From NCBI GenBank assembly GCA_024695225.1, contig JAILIO010000036.1, positions 1-10,272 of the forward strand: a stretch of 10,272 bases of DNA, in the 5' to 3' direction. The notes under the pieces are model-generated. The model was not told where the DNA came from and made no database searches. It saw nothing but the letters and a program-made list of their open reading frames with translations. This stretch comes from Lachnospiraceae bacterium. GTDB lineage: Bacteria; Bacillota; Clostridia; Lachnospirales; Lachnospiraceae. The stretch's first letter is position 1; each line of letters opens with the position of its first letter. This document shows, piece by piece, positions 1 to 6,125 of this stretch. The translations under genes and the position numbers were made by a program.

Positions 1-124
1 TACCGAAGATCTCTACGTCTCTCATTTATATGAGGCATACGACAGATTAAGTGAATTCCTTGGGGAAGAAGTGGGTGAAGACATAATCGATGAGATCTTC
101 AGCAGTTTTTGCCTCGGCAAATAA
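1..124 (+). CDS. mnmE: MnmE (TrmE) tRNA-modification GTPase, C-terminal end only
   Basis: Only the last 40 codons are in the window (frame begins at base 2, stop TAA at 122-124). The reading ends in EEVGEDIIDEIFSSFCLGK, the hallmark MnmE C-terminus: a helix followed by the FC(I/L/M)GK tail whose Cys is conserved in the family. MnmE is a GTPase that works with MnmG to install the carboxymethylaminomethyl (or related) group at C5 of the wobble uridine in certain tRNAs. The G domain lies upstream, outside the window. It stands directly before mnmG in the same orientation, the usual order in Firmicutes. Identification is from the tail motif plus context, and both agree. The 3' end has been tandemly duplicated just downstream (see the repeat entry). 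Confidence 0.93.
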   Translation, partial: TEDLYVSHLYEAYDRLSEFLGEEVGEDIIDEIFSSFCLGK

Positions 125-243
125 GGGCTCAACACATAATATGAGGCATACGACAGATTAAGTGAATTTCTTGAGGAAGAAGTGGGTGAAGACATGATCG
201 ATGAGATCTTCAGCAGTTTTTGCTTCGGCAAATAAGGGCTCAA
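28..243 (+). repeat. Tandem duplication of the mnmE 3' end (2 x 105 bp, period 111 bp)
   Basis: Bases 28-132 and 139-243 match at 101 of 105 positions and are separated by 6 bp (133-138). Each copy runs from the codons for YEAYDRLSEF through the stop codon and the following GGGCTCAA. The four differences are all transitions. Three would change amino acids in the second copy (G to E, I to M, L to F). The repeat looks like a recent local duplication rather than a mobile element, since it carries no terminal repeats or foreign gene. Confidence 0.93.
140..235 (+). pseudogene. Untranslated second copy of the MnmE C-terminal tail
   Basis: In frame with mnmE but behind two stop codons (TAA at 122-124 and 137-139), bases 140-235 encode YEAYDRLSEFLEEEVGED plus a tail ending FCFGK and a stop. 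It has no start codon or ribosome binding site of its own, so it is a remnant of the duplication. Copy 1 keeps the more family-like residues (GEEVGED, FCLGK), so copy 1 is taken as the functional tail and this one as the decaying copy. Confidence 0.8.
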
Positions 244-353
244 GATACAAAGAGACCACTTCGGCATAAAAGCCGGCGGATCTGTACAGAAGAACAACGG
301 ATGATACCTTTTATCAGAGCACATTTGTGAAAAAAATAAGATATCGCTCTGAA

Positions 354-381
354 AATAACCGGGAAGGAATAACCGGGAAGG
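354..381 (+). repeat. 14-bp tandem direct repeat upstream of mnmG
   Basis: The 14-mer AATAACCGGGAAGG occurs twice back to back (354-367 and 368-381). The second copy supplies most of the mnmG Shine-Dalgarno (AAGGAG at 378-383). The first copy holds a similar AAGGA without a start codon at a suitable distance. Confidence 0.85.
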
Positions 382-389
382 AGAGACAG

Positions 390-2276
390 ATGGCAGGTGC
401 CACTATCAATACGGATATATGCATTATCGGTGCCGGTCACGCGGGCTGTGAGGCAGCGCTTGCCTGCGCGAGGCTTGGTTTTGATACGGTTGTTTTCACT
501 GTCAGCGCCGATTCCATTGCACTTATGCCATGCAATCCCAATATAGGCGGTTCATCAAAGGGTCATCTGGTGAGAGAGATCGATGCCATGGGCGGTGAGA
601 TGGGACATGTCATCGACCGCACATTCATACAATCTCGTATGCTGGGCACTTCCAAGGGTCCTGCAGTCCACTCTCTCCGGGCCCAGGCTGATAAATCAAC
701 CTATTCCCATGAGATGAGACATGTGCTGGAAAATCAGGAAAACCTTACCATCAAGCAGGCTGAAGTCTCAGAACTTTTAGTTGAGGACGGAAAGGTCACG
801 GGGGTCAGGATATACACCGGGATCACATATATGTGCCGCGCCTGTGTCATATGTTCCGGGGTTTATCTGAACGCCAGATGTCTTTGCGGAGAAGCCATAA
901 CCTACACCGGTCCAAACGGACTTATGGCCTCCACCCATTTTTCCGCATCTCTTGAAAAAGCCGGAGTAAAACTCAGGCGTTTCAAGACCGGCACCCCTGC
1001 CCGCATGGATGGCAAGACTGTGGATTTTTCCAAGTGCGTCGAACAGAAGGGAGATGACAGGGTTATCCCTTTTTCCTTTGACACGGATCCCGCAGAGGTC
1101 CAGAAACCGCAAAGGTCCTGCTATCTCACTTATACAAACGAAAAGACTCACGAGATAATAAGGGCAAACTTAGACAGATCTCCCATTTATGCGGGGATCA
1201 TTGAAGGCACGGGGCCAAGGTATTGTCCATCCATCGAAGACAAGGTGGTGAAGTTCGCTTCAAAAGACAGGCATCAGGTATTTCTTGAGCCTGAGGGGGA
1301 TTACACCGACGAGATATATGTGGACGGAATGTCCAGTTCCATGCCGGAAGATGTGCAGCTGCAGATGTACCGCACAGTTCCGGGTCTCGAAAATGTGAAG
1401 ATCGTGAGAAACGCCTACGCCATAGAGTATGATTGCCTATGCCCGGGACAGCTTGATCTTTCACTGGCTATTAAAAATATTAAAGGTCTTTACAGTGCCG
1501 GTCAGTTCAACGGTTCCTCAGGGTATGAAGAGGCGGCAGCCCAGGGACTGATCGCGGGAATAAACGCAGTCCGATATCTTCAGGACAGGGAACCCATCAT
1601 CATCCGAAGGGATCAGGGTTACATCGGAGTTCTGATCGATGATCTTGTGACAAAAGAAAACACGGAACCATACAGGATGATGACCAGCCGGGCTGAGTAC
1701 AGGCTTCTCCTCAGGCAGGACAACGCAGATCTCAGACTCAGAGCAGCCGGGCATGAGGCCGGGCTTGTATCCGACGAAAAATATGAAAAAACTTTGAAAA
1801 AGGAAAAAATGATCCTGGATGAGATGGACAGGCTTGATAAAACCGTACTGGGTGCCAATCAAAAAGTAAATTCTTTTTTGTCTGATAATGGTTCTTCTCC
1901 CCTGAAGACCGGATCCACCTTGTCCGAGGTTTTGGCCAGACCTGAAATGACTTATGAAATATTGTCTGCGATAGATGAGGACAGACCCGATCTTCCGGAG
2001 GATGTGCAAGAACAGGTCAGTATCGGGATCAAATACCGCGGTTATATCGAAAGGGAAATGAGGGAAGTTAAGTCCTTCAAGAAAATGGAGAACAGGCTGA
2101 TTCCGGATGATATCGATTACGATGATGTGTTGAATCTCCGGATCGAAGCCAGACAGAACCTGAAAAAATTAAGGCCTCATTCCGTGGGGCAGGCAATGCG
2201 CACAACAGGTGTCTCTCCGGCGGATATTTCCGTGTTACTGGTTTACTTAAAAGCAAAGAATCCGGATTTGTTGTAA
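390..2276 (+). CDS. mnmG: MnmG (GidA), tRNA wobble-uridine 5-carboxymethylaminomethylation FAD enzyme
   Basis: FAD-dependent partner of MnmE, forming the complex that modifies C5 of U34 in tRNAs reading NNA/NNG codons. The 628-residue product matches the usual family length. Visible motifs: Rossmann FAD-binding GAGHAG at residues 14-19, the conserved CNPNIGG with Cys49, the family signature GPRYCPSIEDK near 276-286 with Cys280, the second signature around AGQFNGSSGYEEAAAQG (about 371-387), and the C-terminal helical part ending in LRPHSVGQAMRTTGVSPADI, which contacts MnmE/tRNA in the family. The ATG at 390 is chosen because AAGGAG sits 6 nt before it and the FAD motif then starts at the usual distance. 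An upstream in-frame GTG at 327 has no RBS and would add 21 non-conserved residues. It lies 265 bp after the mnmE stop, with the duplicated mnmE tail between, and 66 bp before rsmG, probably in one operon. Confidence 0.97.
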   Translation: MAGATINTDICIIGAGHAGCEAALACARLGFDTVVFTVSADSIALMPCNPNIGGSSKGHLVREIDAMGGEMGHVIDRTFIQSRMLGTSKGPAVHSLRAQADKSTYSHEMRHVLENQENLTIKQAEVSELLVEDGKVTGVRIYTGITYMCRACVICSGVYLNARCLCGEAITYTGPNGLMASTHFSASLEKAGVKLRRFKTGTPARMDGKTVDFSKCVEQKGDDRVIPFSFDTDPAEVQKPQRSCYLTYTNEKTHEIIRANLDRSPIYAGIIEGTGPRYCPSIEDKVVKFASKDRHQVFLEPEGDYTDEIYVDGMSSSMPEDVQLQMYRTVPGLENVKIVRNAYAIEYDCLCPGQLDLSLAIKNIKGLYSAGQFNGSSGYEEAAAQGLIAGINAVRYLQDREPIIIRRDQGYIGVLIDDLVTKENTEPYRMMTSRAEYRLLLRQDNADLRLRAAGHEAGLVSDEKYEKTLKKEKMILDEMDRLDKTVLGANQKVNSFLSDNGSSPLKTGSTLSEVLARPEMTYEILSAIDEDRPDLPEDVQEQVSIGIKYRGYIEREMREVKSFKKMENRLIPDDIDYDDVLNLRIEARQNLKKLRPHSVGQAMRTTGVSPADISVLLVYLKAKNPDLL

Positions 2277-2342
2277 ATAACCATAATTTCAGCTATTATT
2301 GCTTTATATGTGCAGATATTTTACCCGGGTGGATACACTTAC

Positions 2343-3089
2343 ATGAAACAGGTTTCCAGAGAAAAATTTATATACAGATGCATGCAGCTGCATATCGAGA
2401 TCACAGATGAGCAGCTTGATAAGTTTGCCTTGTTTGAGAATATGGTCCTGGAGTGGAACAGTGTCATGAACCTGACCAGGATCACTGAAGAAGATGAAAT
2501 GATCAGCCGTCACTTCATTGATTCTATCTGCCTTGTTAAAGGAGAGAAATATCTGAACAAAAGTCTCGATGAATCTTTCACTGTGCTGGATATGGGAACG
2601 GGGGCAGGTTTCCCCGGAATACCTCTCAGGATAATGTTTCCTGAGATCAAACTCACCCTTGTGGATTCTCTTGAAAAACGCTGCAGATTTCTCTTGAGAT
2701 TGGTGGACGAACTCGGATTCAGAAATGTGGAAGTTCTGCACAGCAGGGCAGAGGATTTCGGAAAGAGGACCGGCCGAAGGGAATATTACGATGTCTGTAT
2801 TTCCAGGGCCGTGGCTAAACTACCTGTGCTCACTGAATATACCCTTCCCTATGTGAAACTGGGTGGGCAGGCGGTTTATTACAAAGGCTTTGGCATTGAA
2901 AACGAAGTCCAGTCCTCTAAGAGAGCAGTTAAACTGTTGGGGGGTAAATATCCTGTCCACATAGTTAAATACACTCTTCCCGACACCGATGAAGGCAGAT
3001 CACTTGTTATCGTGGATAAGATTTCAGACACACCGGACTATTATCCCAGGAAAGCCGGTTTGCCCGATAAATCTCCCATCTCAACCTGA
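2343..3089 (+). CDS. rsmG: RsmG (GidB), 16S rRNA G527 N7-methyltransferase
   Basis: SAM-dependent methyltransferase that makes m7G527 (E. coli numbering) in the 530 loop of 16S rRNA; its loss commonly gives low-level streptomycin resistance. The 248-residue product shows the N-terminal helical part with EWNSVMNLTRIT (38-49) and RHFIDS (56-61). The SAM-binding motif DMGTGAGFPGIPL is at 83-95, followed by LVDSLEKRCRFL (107-118). SRAVAKLPVLTEYTLPYVKLGG (154-175) and the C-terminal YPRKAGLPDKSPI block (about 234-246) are also present. Start ATG 2343 is preferred: GGGTGGA lies about 9 nt upstream. An in-frame GTG at 2310 would add 11 residues but has no RBS. It is the last gene of the mnmE-mnmG-rsmG cluster, since a strong terminator follows 9 nt after the stop. 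Confidence 0.96.
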   Translation: MKQVSREKFIYRCMQLHIEITDEQLDKFALFENMVLEWNSVMNLTRITEEDEMISRHFIDSICLVKGEKYLNKSLDESFTVLDMGTGAGFPGIPLRIMFPEIKLTLVDSLEKRCRFLLRLVDELGFRNVEVLHSRAEDFGKRTGRREYYDVCISRAVAKLPVLTEYTLPYVKLGGQAVYYKGFGIENEVQSSKRAVKLLGGKYPVHIVKYTLPDTDEGRSLVIVDKISDTPDYYPRKAGLPDKSPIST

Positions 3090-3098
3090 TCTGCTGAT

Positions 3099-3128
3099 AA
3101 ACGGCCATTTATGGTCGTTTGTTTTTTT
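3099..3128 (+). terminator. Rho-independent terminator of the mnmE-mnmG-rsmG operon
   Basis: A 9-bp stem (AAACGGCCA / TGGTCGTTT, one G-U pair) with a 4-nt TTTA loop is followed by GTTTTTTT. It begins 9 nt after the rsmG stop, so it separates this cluster from the DJ-1-type gene. Confidence 0.9.
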
Positions 3129-3193
3129 ATAGACCAGTAATCTGCTTTATTGTTTCCGTCACTTTTAAATATTTTTTCTTAAGGAGGTAAATT

Positions 3194-3745
3194 ATGTCTT
3201 ACACAGCTATTTTTCTCGGCGAAGGTTTTGAAGAGGTGGAAGCTCTTACACCTGCTGATCTTCTGAGACGCGCCGGCATCACATGTGATCTGGTTTCCAT
3301 TTCTGACTCTGCCGAAGTGAAGGGGTCTCACGGCATCACAGTAAAGGCTGACAAATTGTTTTCCCAGGTGGATTTTGATTCTCTGGATATGATCATTCTT
3401 CCCGGAGGTATGCCCGGCACTGAAAATCTCAGAAATCATCCCGGCCTGTCTTCAAAGATCGATGAGTTTGTTGCTTCCGGAAAACCTGTCTCTGCAATCT
3501 GTGCCGCTCCCACCATACTCGGTCAAAAGGGTGTTCTCAAGGGAATACAGGCAAGCTGCTATCCCGGACTGGAGAATAAACTTACAGAAGCCAGGGTTTC
3601 TTACGACAATGTTTCCTCTGACGGCATCTTTATCACCGGCCGCGGGGTTGGAACCGCCATTGACTTTTCACTTGAGATCGTAAAGAAGTTTTGTGGCGAT
3701 GATGCGGCAAAGAAACTTGCCGAAGCCATAGTATATTCCGGATGA
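3194..3745 (+). CDS. DJ-1/YajL family protein (class I glutamine amidotransferase-like fold)
   Basis: The 183-residue product has the length and motifs of the DJ-1/YajL/ThiJ-PfpI family. GFEEVEALTP (11-20) carries Glu16, aligned to the conserved Glu18 of human DJ-1. ILPGGMPGTENL lies at 68-79. The nucleophile elbow AICAAPTIL (101-109) has Cys103, aligned to Cys106 of DJ-1. GRGVGTAIDF (149-158) is the typical distal motif. Proposed roles in the family are oxidative-stress protection, chaperone activity and a debated protein/nucleotide deglycase activity. The sequence does not decide among these. The start is firm: a perfect AAGGAGGT at 3181-3188 lies 5 nt before ATG 3194. It is probably monocistronic, with a terminator upstream and the parS region downstream. 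No signal peptide is visible, so it should be cytoplasmic. Confidence 0.93.
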   Translation: MSYTAIFLGEGFEEVEALTPADLLRRAGITCDLVSISDSAEVKGSHGITVKADKLFSQVDFDSLDMIILPGGMPGTENLRNHPGLSSKIDEFVASGKPVSAICAAPTILGQKGVLKGIQASCYPGLENKLTEARVSYDNVSSDGIFITGRGVGTAIDFSLEIVKKFCGDDAAKKLAEAIVYSG

Positions 3746-3772
3746 ACTTTTTTCTGTGCAAATAATGTATAT

Positions 3773-3790
3773 ATGTTTCACGTGAAACAT
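3773..3790. promoter_or_regulatory. parS site 1 (ParB-binding, 18-bp perfect palindrome)
   Basis: TGTTTCACGTGAAACA (3774-3789) is an exact match to the Firmicute chromosomal parS palindrome, extended by one further complementary base pair on each side. ParB/Spo0J loads here and spreads as a CTP-dependent clamp. parA and parB are encoded about 2.7 kb downstream, which supports it as a native centromere-like site. Confidence 0.95.
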
Positions 3791-3809
3791 CTAAAACACA
3801 TAATCAACA

Positions 3810-3818
3810 TTATCCACA
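3810..3818 (+). promoter_or_regulatory. DnaA box, consensus 9-mer
   Basis: TTATCCACA is an exact match to the bacterial DnaA-box consensus, located between the two parS sites. One exact 9-mer can occur by chance, but the location in an origin-proximal intergenic region next to parS, with two related 9-mers at 3902-3919, makes real DnaA binding plausible. Confidence 0.6.
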
Positions 3819-3832
3819 AGAATACAAGAAAT

Positions 3833-3848
3833 TGTTTCACGTGAAACA
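3833..3848. promoter_or_regulatory. parS site 2 (ParB-binding)
   Basis: A second perfect 16-bp TGTTTCACGTGAAACA palindrome, 59 bp after the first. A possible half-site, GTGAAACAT, follows at 3878-3886; its other half is not conserved. Confidence 0.95.
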
Positions 3849-3901
3849 TTGAACAACTAAATTTAGTAAATCAAAGTGTGAAACATAAAGAAATTCGAAG
3901 A

Positions 3902-3919
3902 TTATCAACAATATCCACA
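3902..3919 (+). promoter_or_regulatory. Two adjacent DnaA-box-like 9-mers
   Basis: TTATCAACA (3902-3910) and ATATCCACA (3911-3919) abut directly, each one base off TTATCCACA, immediately before the predicted start of the DUF6311 gene. They could bind DnaA cooperatively or regulate that gene. No clear DNA-unwinding element or iteron-like arrangement is visible. Confidence 0.35.
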
Positions 3920-3923
3920 GAGC

Positions 3924-5600
3924 ATGTGTGTAACAGGTGCACAATATCAACAACAGATGAATAGCGATAAAAGTATCAGAAAAGACATATTCATATCGGC
4001 TGTATTGGGAGCCGTTATATTCATATTGATATATGGGGTGAGGATCCTGAATCCCGGATATACCGACTGGCTGATGAACAATATCGGCGGTGGCATCGAT
4101 TCCGCTCAACATTATCTCGGGTGGGTATTTTACAGGGAATCTGTCTGGCTTTCTCCGCCGGGGATGTTAAACACCATAGCGTGGCCCATCGAAAGTTCTG
4201 TTATATTTACGGACTCGATACCGGCGTTTGCGTTTTTATTTAAGATACTTTCACCTGCGATACCGGCAGGGTTCCAATATTTTGGTCTATACGGGATACT
4301 TTGCTTCTGTCTTCAAAGCATGTTTGGAACACTGGTACTCAGGAAAACAGGATGCAGCAGGATGTTGTCATTTCTGGGTGGGGTGCTATTTACCCTGAGC
4401 CCGGTGATGATCGACAGGATGTTCAGACATACAGCGCTGGGATCACAATGGCTCATATTGATGAGTCTCTACGGATTCATCAACTGTAAAAATAAGGACA
4501 GGGATCTAGGCAAAGAATGTATCTTTTGGGCGGTTGCCGGTTATCTCACAGGCGGGATCCATCTGTACTTCCTTCCGATGACAGGAATATTTTGCTTTGC
4601 GGCGATGGTCTATTCGCTGATAAAGACGAGAAAACCGAGATATCTGTCACTGCTTGTCTCCTTTACAGGGGGAACAGCGCTGTCGGTGTATATGTTTGGC
4701 GGGTTCTCAGCAGGTGTCTCTGCGGAAAGCGATGGGCTTGGGGACTACAGCTTTAATCTGAACGGGATGTTCAATCCCATGGACAGGTCTTCATTTATAA
4801 AGGAACTGGAGATGGCGTTTCCGGGACAGAATGAAGGATTCGCATATTTGGGACTGGGAGTGATCCTGCTTTTGATCTCTGGTCTTGTAATATTTTTGGT
4901 GACTGTGATCCGGAAAAGAAGGTTTGATCACGACGGGCTGATGCTGGCCGGAGGTATATGTATATTTGTCTGCATGTTCATTTTTTCCCTGTCCCCTGTG
5001 ATAACCGGGGGAAACCGGGTGCTGTTCACTATTCCGATCCATTCAAAAACCAGACACCTGTGGAATATATTCAGATCATCAGGCCGAATGATATGGCCCT
5101 GCATATACATACTGATCACAGCCGGCATGGTCATGCTCTCTGACCTTGAAAAAATCCGGGTCAGACAACCGAGATGGTTGCCGACCGCTCTATTATGTAT
5201 CTGCGTGTTACTCCAGGTACTGGATCTGAATTCCTGGCTTGGAAGGATACATTCTGTGTTTCACAAGGATCAGGTGTATGAATCCGAAATGACCGGGGAA
5301 TACTGGGAAGAGCTGGCGAAGGGGAAGACCCATGTATTCGTGTCTGACGCAGTGACATCCAGCGAATCGAGAGTGTATGAGTCGGCAAAATGGGCTGCGG
5401 ACCACAACCTTACGATCAATAATTTTTATTTCGCCAGAGGGATACCCGGTGTTCGGGATGAATACAACAAAAGAATGGAAGAGCCAAAATCCGGGGATGT
5501 GTTTTTATTTACGCCGGAGGATCCGGAGCTTGAACGGGCGGGACAATTTCTGAAACTGCAGGAACAGGGCCGATATATAACAGGACTGCCGTATGACTGA
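3924..5600 (+). CDS. DUF6311 polytopic membrane protein (GT-C glycosyltransferase-like)
   Basis: The 558-residue product has a first membrane segment at about 21-41. Several more follow (about 100-140, 147-162, 200-230, 241-263, 308-330, 338-360, 388-405, 418-434), and then a soluble C-terminal domain of about 120 residues. Recognisable DUF6311 blocks include WPIESSVIFTDSIPAF (87-102), QYFGLYGILCFCLQSMFG (118-135), SPVMIDRMFRHTALGSQW (159-176) and FRSSGRMIWP (383-392). The layout resembles membrane GT-C enzymes that use lipid-linked sugars, with acidic residues in the first extracytoplasmic loop (TDWLMNNIGGGIDS, 47-60). A role in cell-surface glycosylation is inference. The start is uncertain: ATG 3924 and in-frame ATG 3957 both lack a good RBS. 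No glycan genes adjoin it. Its 3' end overlaps a hairpin shared with the convergent peptide gene. Confidence 0.85.
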   Translation: MCVTGAQYQQQMNSDKSIRKDIFISAVLGAVIFILIYGVRILNPGYTDWLMNNIGGGIDSAQHYLGWVFYRESVWLSPPGMLNTIAWPIESSVIFTDSIPAFAFLFKILSPAIPAGFQYFGLYGILCFCLQSMFGTLVLRKTGCSRMLSFLGGVLFTLSPVMIDRMFRHTALGSQWLILMSLYGFINCKNKDRDLGKECIFWAVAGYLTGGIHLYFLPMTGIFCFAAMVYSLIKTRKPRYLSLLVSFTGGTALSVYMFGGFSAGVSAESDGLGDYSFNLNGMFNPMDRSSFIKELEMAFPGQNEGFAYLGLGVILLLISGLVIFLVTVIRKRRFDHDGLMLAGGICIFVCMFIFSLSPVITGGNRVLFTIPIHSKTRHLWNIFRSSGRMIWPCIYILITAGMVMLSDLEKIRVRQPRWLPTALLCICVLLQVLDLNSWLGRIHSVFHKDQVYESEMTGEYWEELAKGKTHVFVSDAVTSSESRVYESAKWAADHNLTINNFYFARGIPGVRDEYNKRMEEPKSGDVFLFTPEDPELERAGQFLKLQEQGRYITGLPYD

Positions 5601-5616
5601 TCACACGGCAGCCCTG
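5581..5616 (-). terminator. Terminator hairpin downstream of the double-glycine peptide gene
   Basis: On the minus strand a 16-bp stem closes on a TCAG tetraloop, with two G-U pairs and no mismatch, followed by TTATATAT. On the plus strand the same two positions become A-C mismatches and there is no T-run, so the structure fits the minus-strand transcript best. It starts 24 nt after the peptide stop codon and overlaps the last codons and stop of the convergent DUF6311 gene. It may also slow plus-strand transcription. Confidence 0.65.
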
Positions 5617-5640
5617 CTGATGGATCATTTGCAATTTCGC

Positions 5641-5805
5641 TCAGGATAAACTGGTAAGGTTGTTTTTTAATGATGTATCCGACAAGTTGGGCTTGGAGGA
5701 TTTCTTTGCATTGATACCTCCTGTAACATTGTCAAGAAGATCGTCATTTATCCTTTCTATTCCTTCTTTTATCTTGAGCTCTTTATCATTTTCTCTTTCA
5801 GACAT
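5641..5805 (-). CDS. Small double-glycine-leader peptide precursor (putative secreted peptide/RiPP-like)
   Basis: 54 codons, ATG at 5805-5803, stop TGA at 5643-5641. AAAGGAG lies 8 nt upstream and a promoter-like pair further up. Residues 1-30 form a charged leader ending in INDDLLDNVTGG. Counting back from the cleavage site, it has Gly-1, Gly-2, Val-4, Leu-7 and Ile-12, the pattern recognised by C39-peptidase (PCAT) ABC exporters that cut after GG. The predicted 24-residue core (31-54, INAKKSSKPN then LSDTSLKNNLTSLS) has eight Ser/Thr, four Lys, one Asp, no Cys and no aromatic residue. It therefore cannot form lanthionine or sactionine bridges, and it lacks the hydrophobic GxxxG-rich pattern of two-peptide bacteriocins. 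A secreted signal or a substrate for another modification is possible. No exporter or modifying enzyme lies in the window. Leader assignment is strong; function is unknown. Confidence 0.82.
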   Translation of the reverse strand: MSERENDKELKIKEGIERINDDLLDNVTGGINAKKSSKPNLSDTSLKNNLTSLS

Positions 5806-5846
5806 TTTGCTGTCTCCTTTCTTAAAGTTATAAGTGTGTTTACATA

Positions 5847-5876
5847 TTTATACGAGAAAAGTGGGGGCAAGGTCAA
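5847..5876 (-). promoter_or_regulatory. Promoter of the double-glycine peptide gene
   Basis: Read on the minus strand: TTGACC (5876-5871) as -35, an 18-nt spacer, and TATAAA (5852-5847) as -10. Transcription would start near 5840, giving a leader of about 35 nt before the start codon, with the SD at 5820-5814. Confidence 0.65.
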
Positions 5877-5882
5877 GGAAGA

Positions 5883-5999
5883 AAATGCGGAGCAGTCTGC
5901 GGACGCTCTCGCTACAGAGTTTACGTAGCGGTACTAGGGCGTCAAAGAACGCCGCCCAAGTACCGACGTAAACAATGTCCGCAGACTGCAGCCGCATTT
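5883..5999. repeat. Long interrupted inverted repeat / 117-nt hairpin
   Basis: Paired blocks from outside in: AAATGCGG (5883-5890) with CCGCATTT (5992-5999); AGTCTGCGGA (5894-5903) with TCCGCAGACT (5978-5987); GTTTACGT (5919-5926) with ACGTAAAC (5966-5973); CGGTACT (5929-5935) with AGTACCG (5959-5965); and an inner GGCGT/ACGCC hairpin (5938-5950). The largest interruption is 15 nt against 4 nt (5904-5918, 5974-5977). It holds no convincing gene. It could be a dispersed palindromic element, a structured RNA or a DNA cruciform. It lies upstream of the peptide promoter. Confidence 0.85.
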
Positions 6000-6116
6000 C
6001 CGAGAGAAATGAGGGGGGAGCTGCAATCGCATTTTCAAGAGCCATCCTGTGGAGGGGTGGAGTCTGCAGCCTCATCCCGGGGGGAATGAGAGGGGGAACT
6101 GTATTTTCGGGGGATG
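5986..6116. repeat. Degenerate CTGCA-headed repeats (about 35-43 bp)
   Basis: Four segments start with CTGCA or CTGTA at 5986, 6021, 6064 and 6099. The first and third are the most alike: CTGCAGCC, then CATTTCCG or CATCCCGG, then a G-rich GAATGAG tract. The second and fourth are more degenerate. The first unit shares its start with the right arm of the 117-nt hairpin. Confidence 0.5.
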
Positions 6117-6125
6117 GGGCGAAGA

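Noticed and set aside
327..389. N-terminal extension of MnmG from GTG 327
   Set aside because: No ribosome binding site, residues not family-like, and ATG 390 has AAGGAG at ideal spacing and the normal protein length.
1518..2009. Minus-strand 163-codon frame inside mnmG
   Set aside because: Entirely a shadow of a strongly conserved gene; composition fits an antisense frame and no start signal is seen.
3746..3923. Chromosomal origin of replication (oriC) itself
   Set aside because: Only one exact DnaA box and two approximate ones, no clear AT-rich unwinding element, and dnaA is not in the window; kept as a regulatory or origin-satellite possibility only.
5641..5805. Nif11-type or lanthipeptide precursor assignment for the small peptide
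   Set aside because: The GG leader is clear, but the core lacks Cys and no modifying enzyme is nearby, so a specific RiPP class would be invented.
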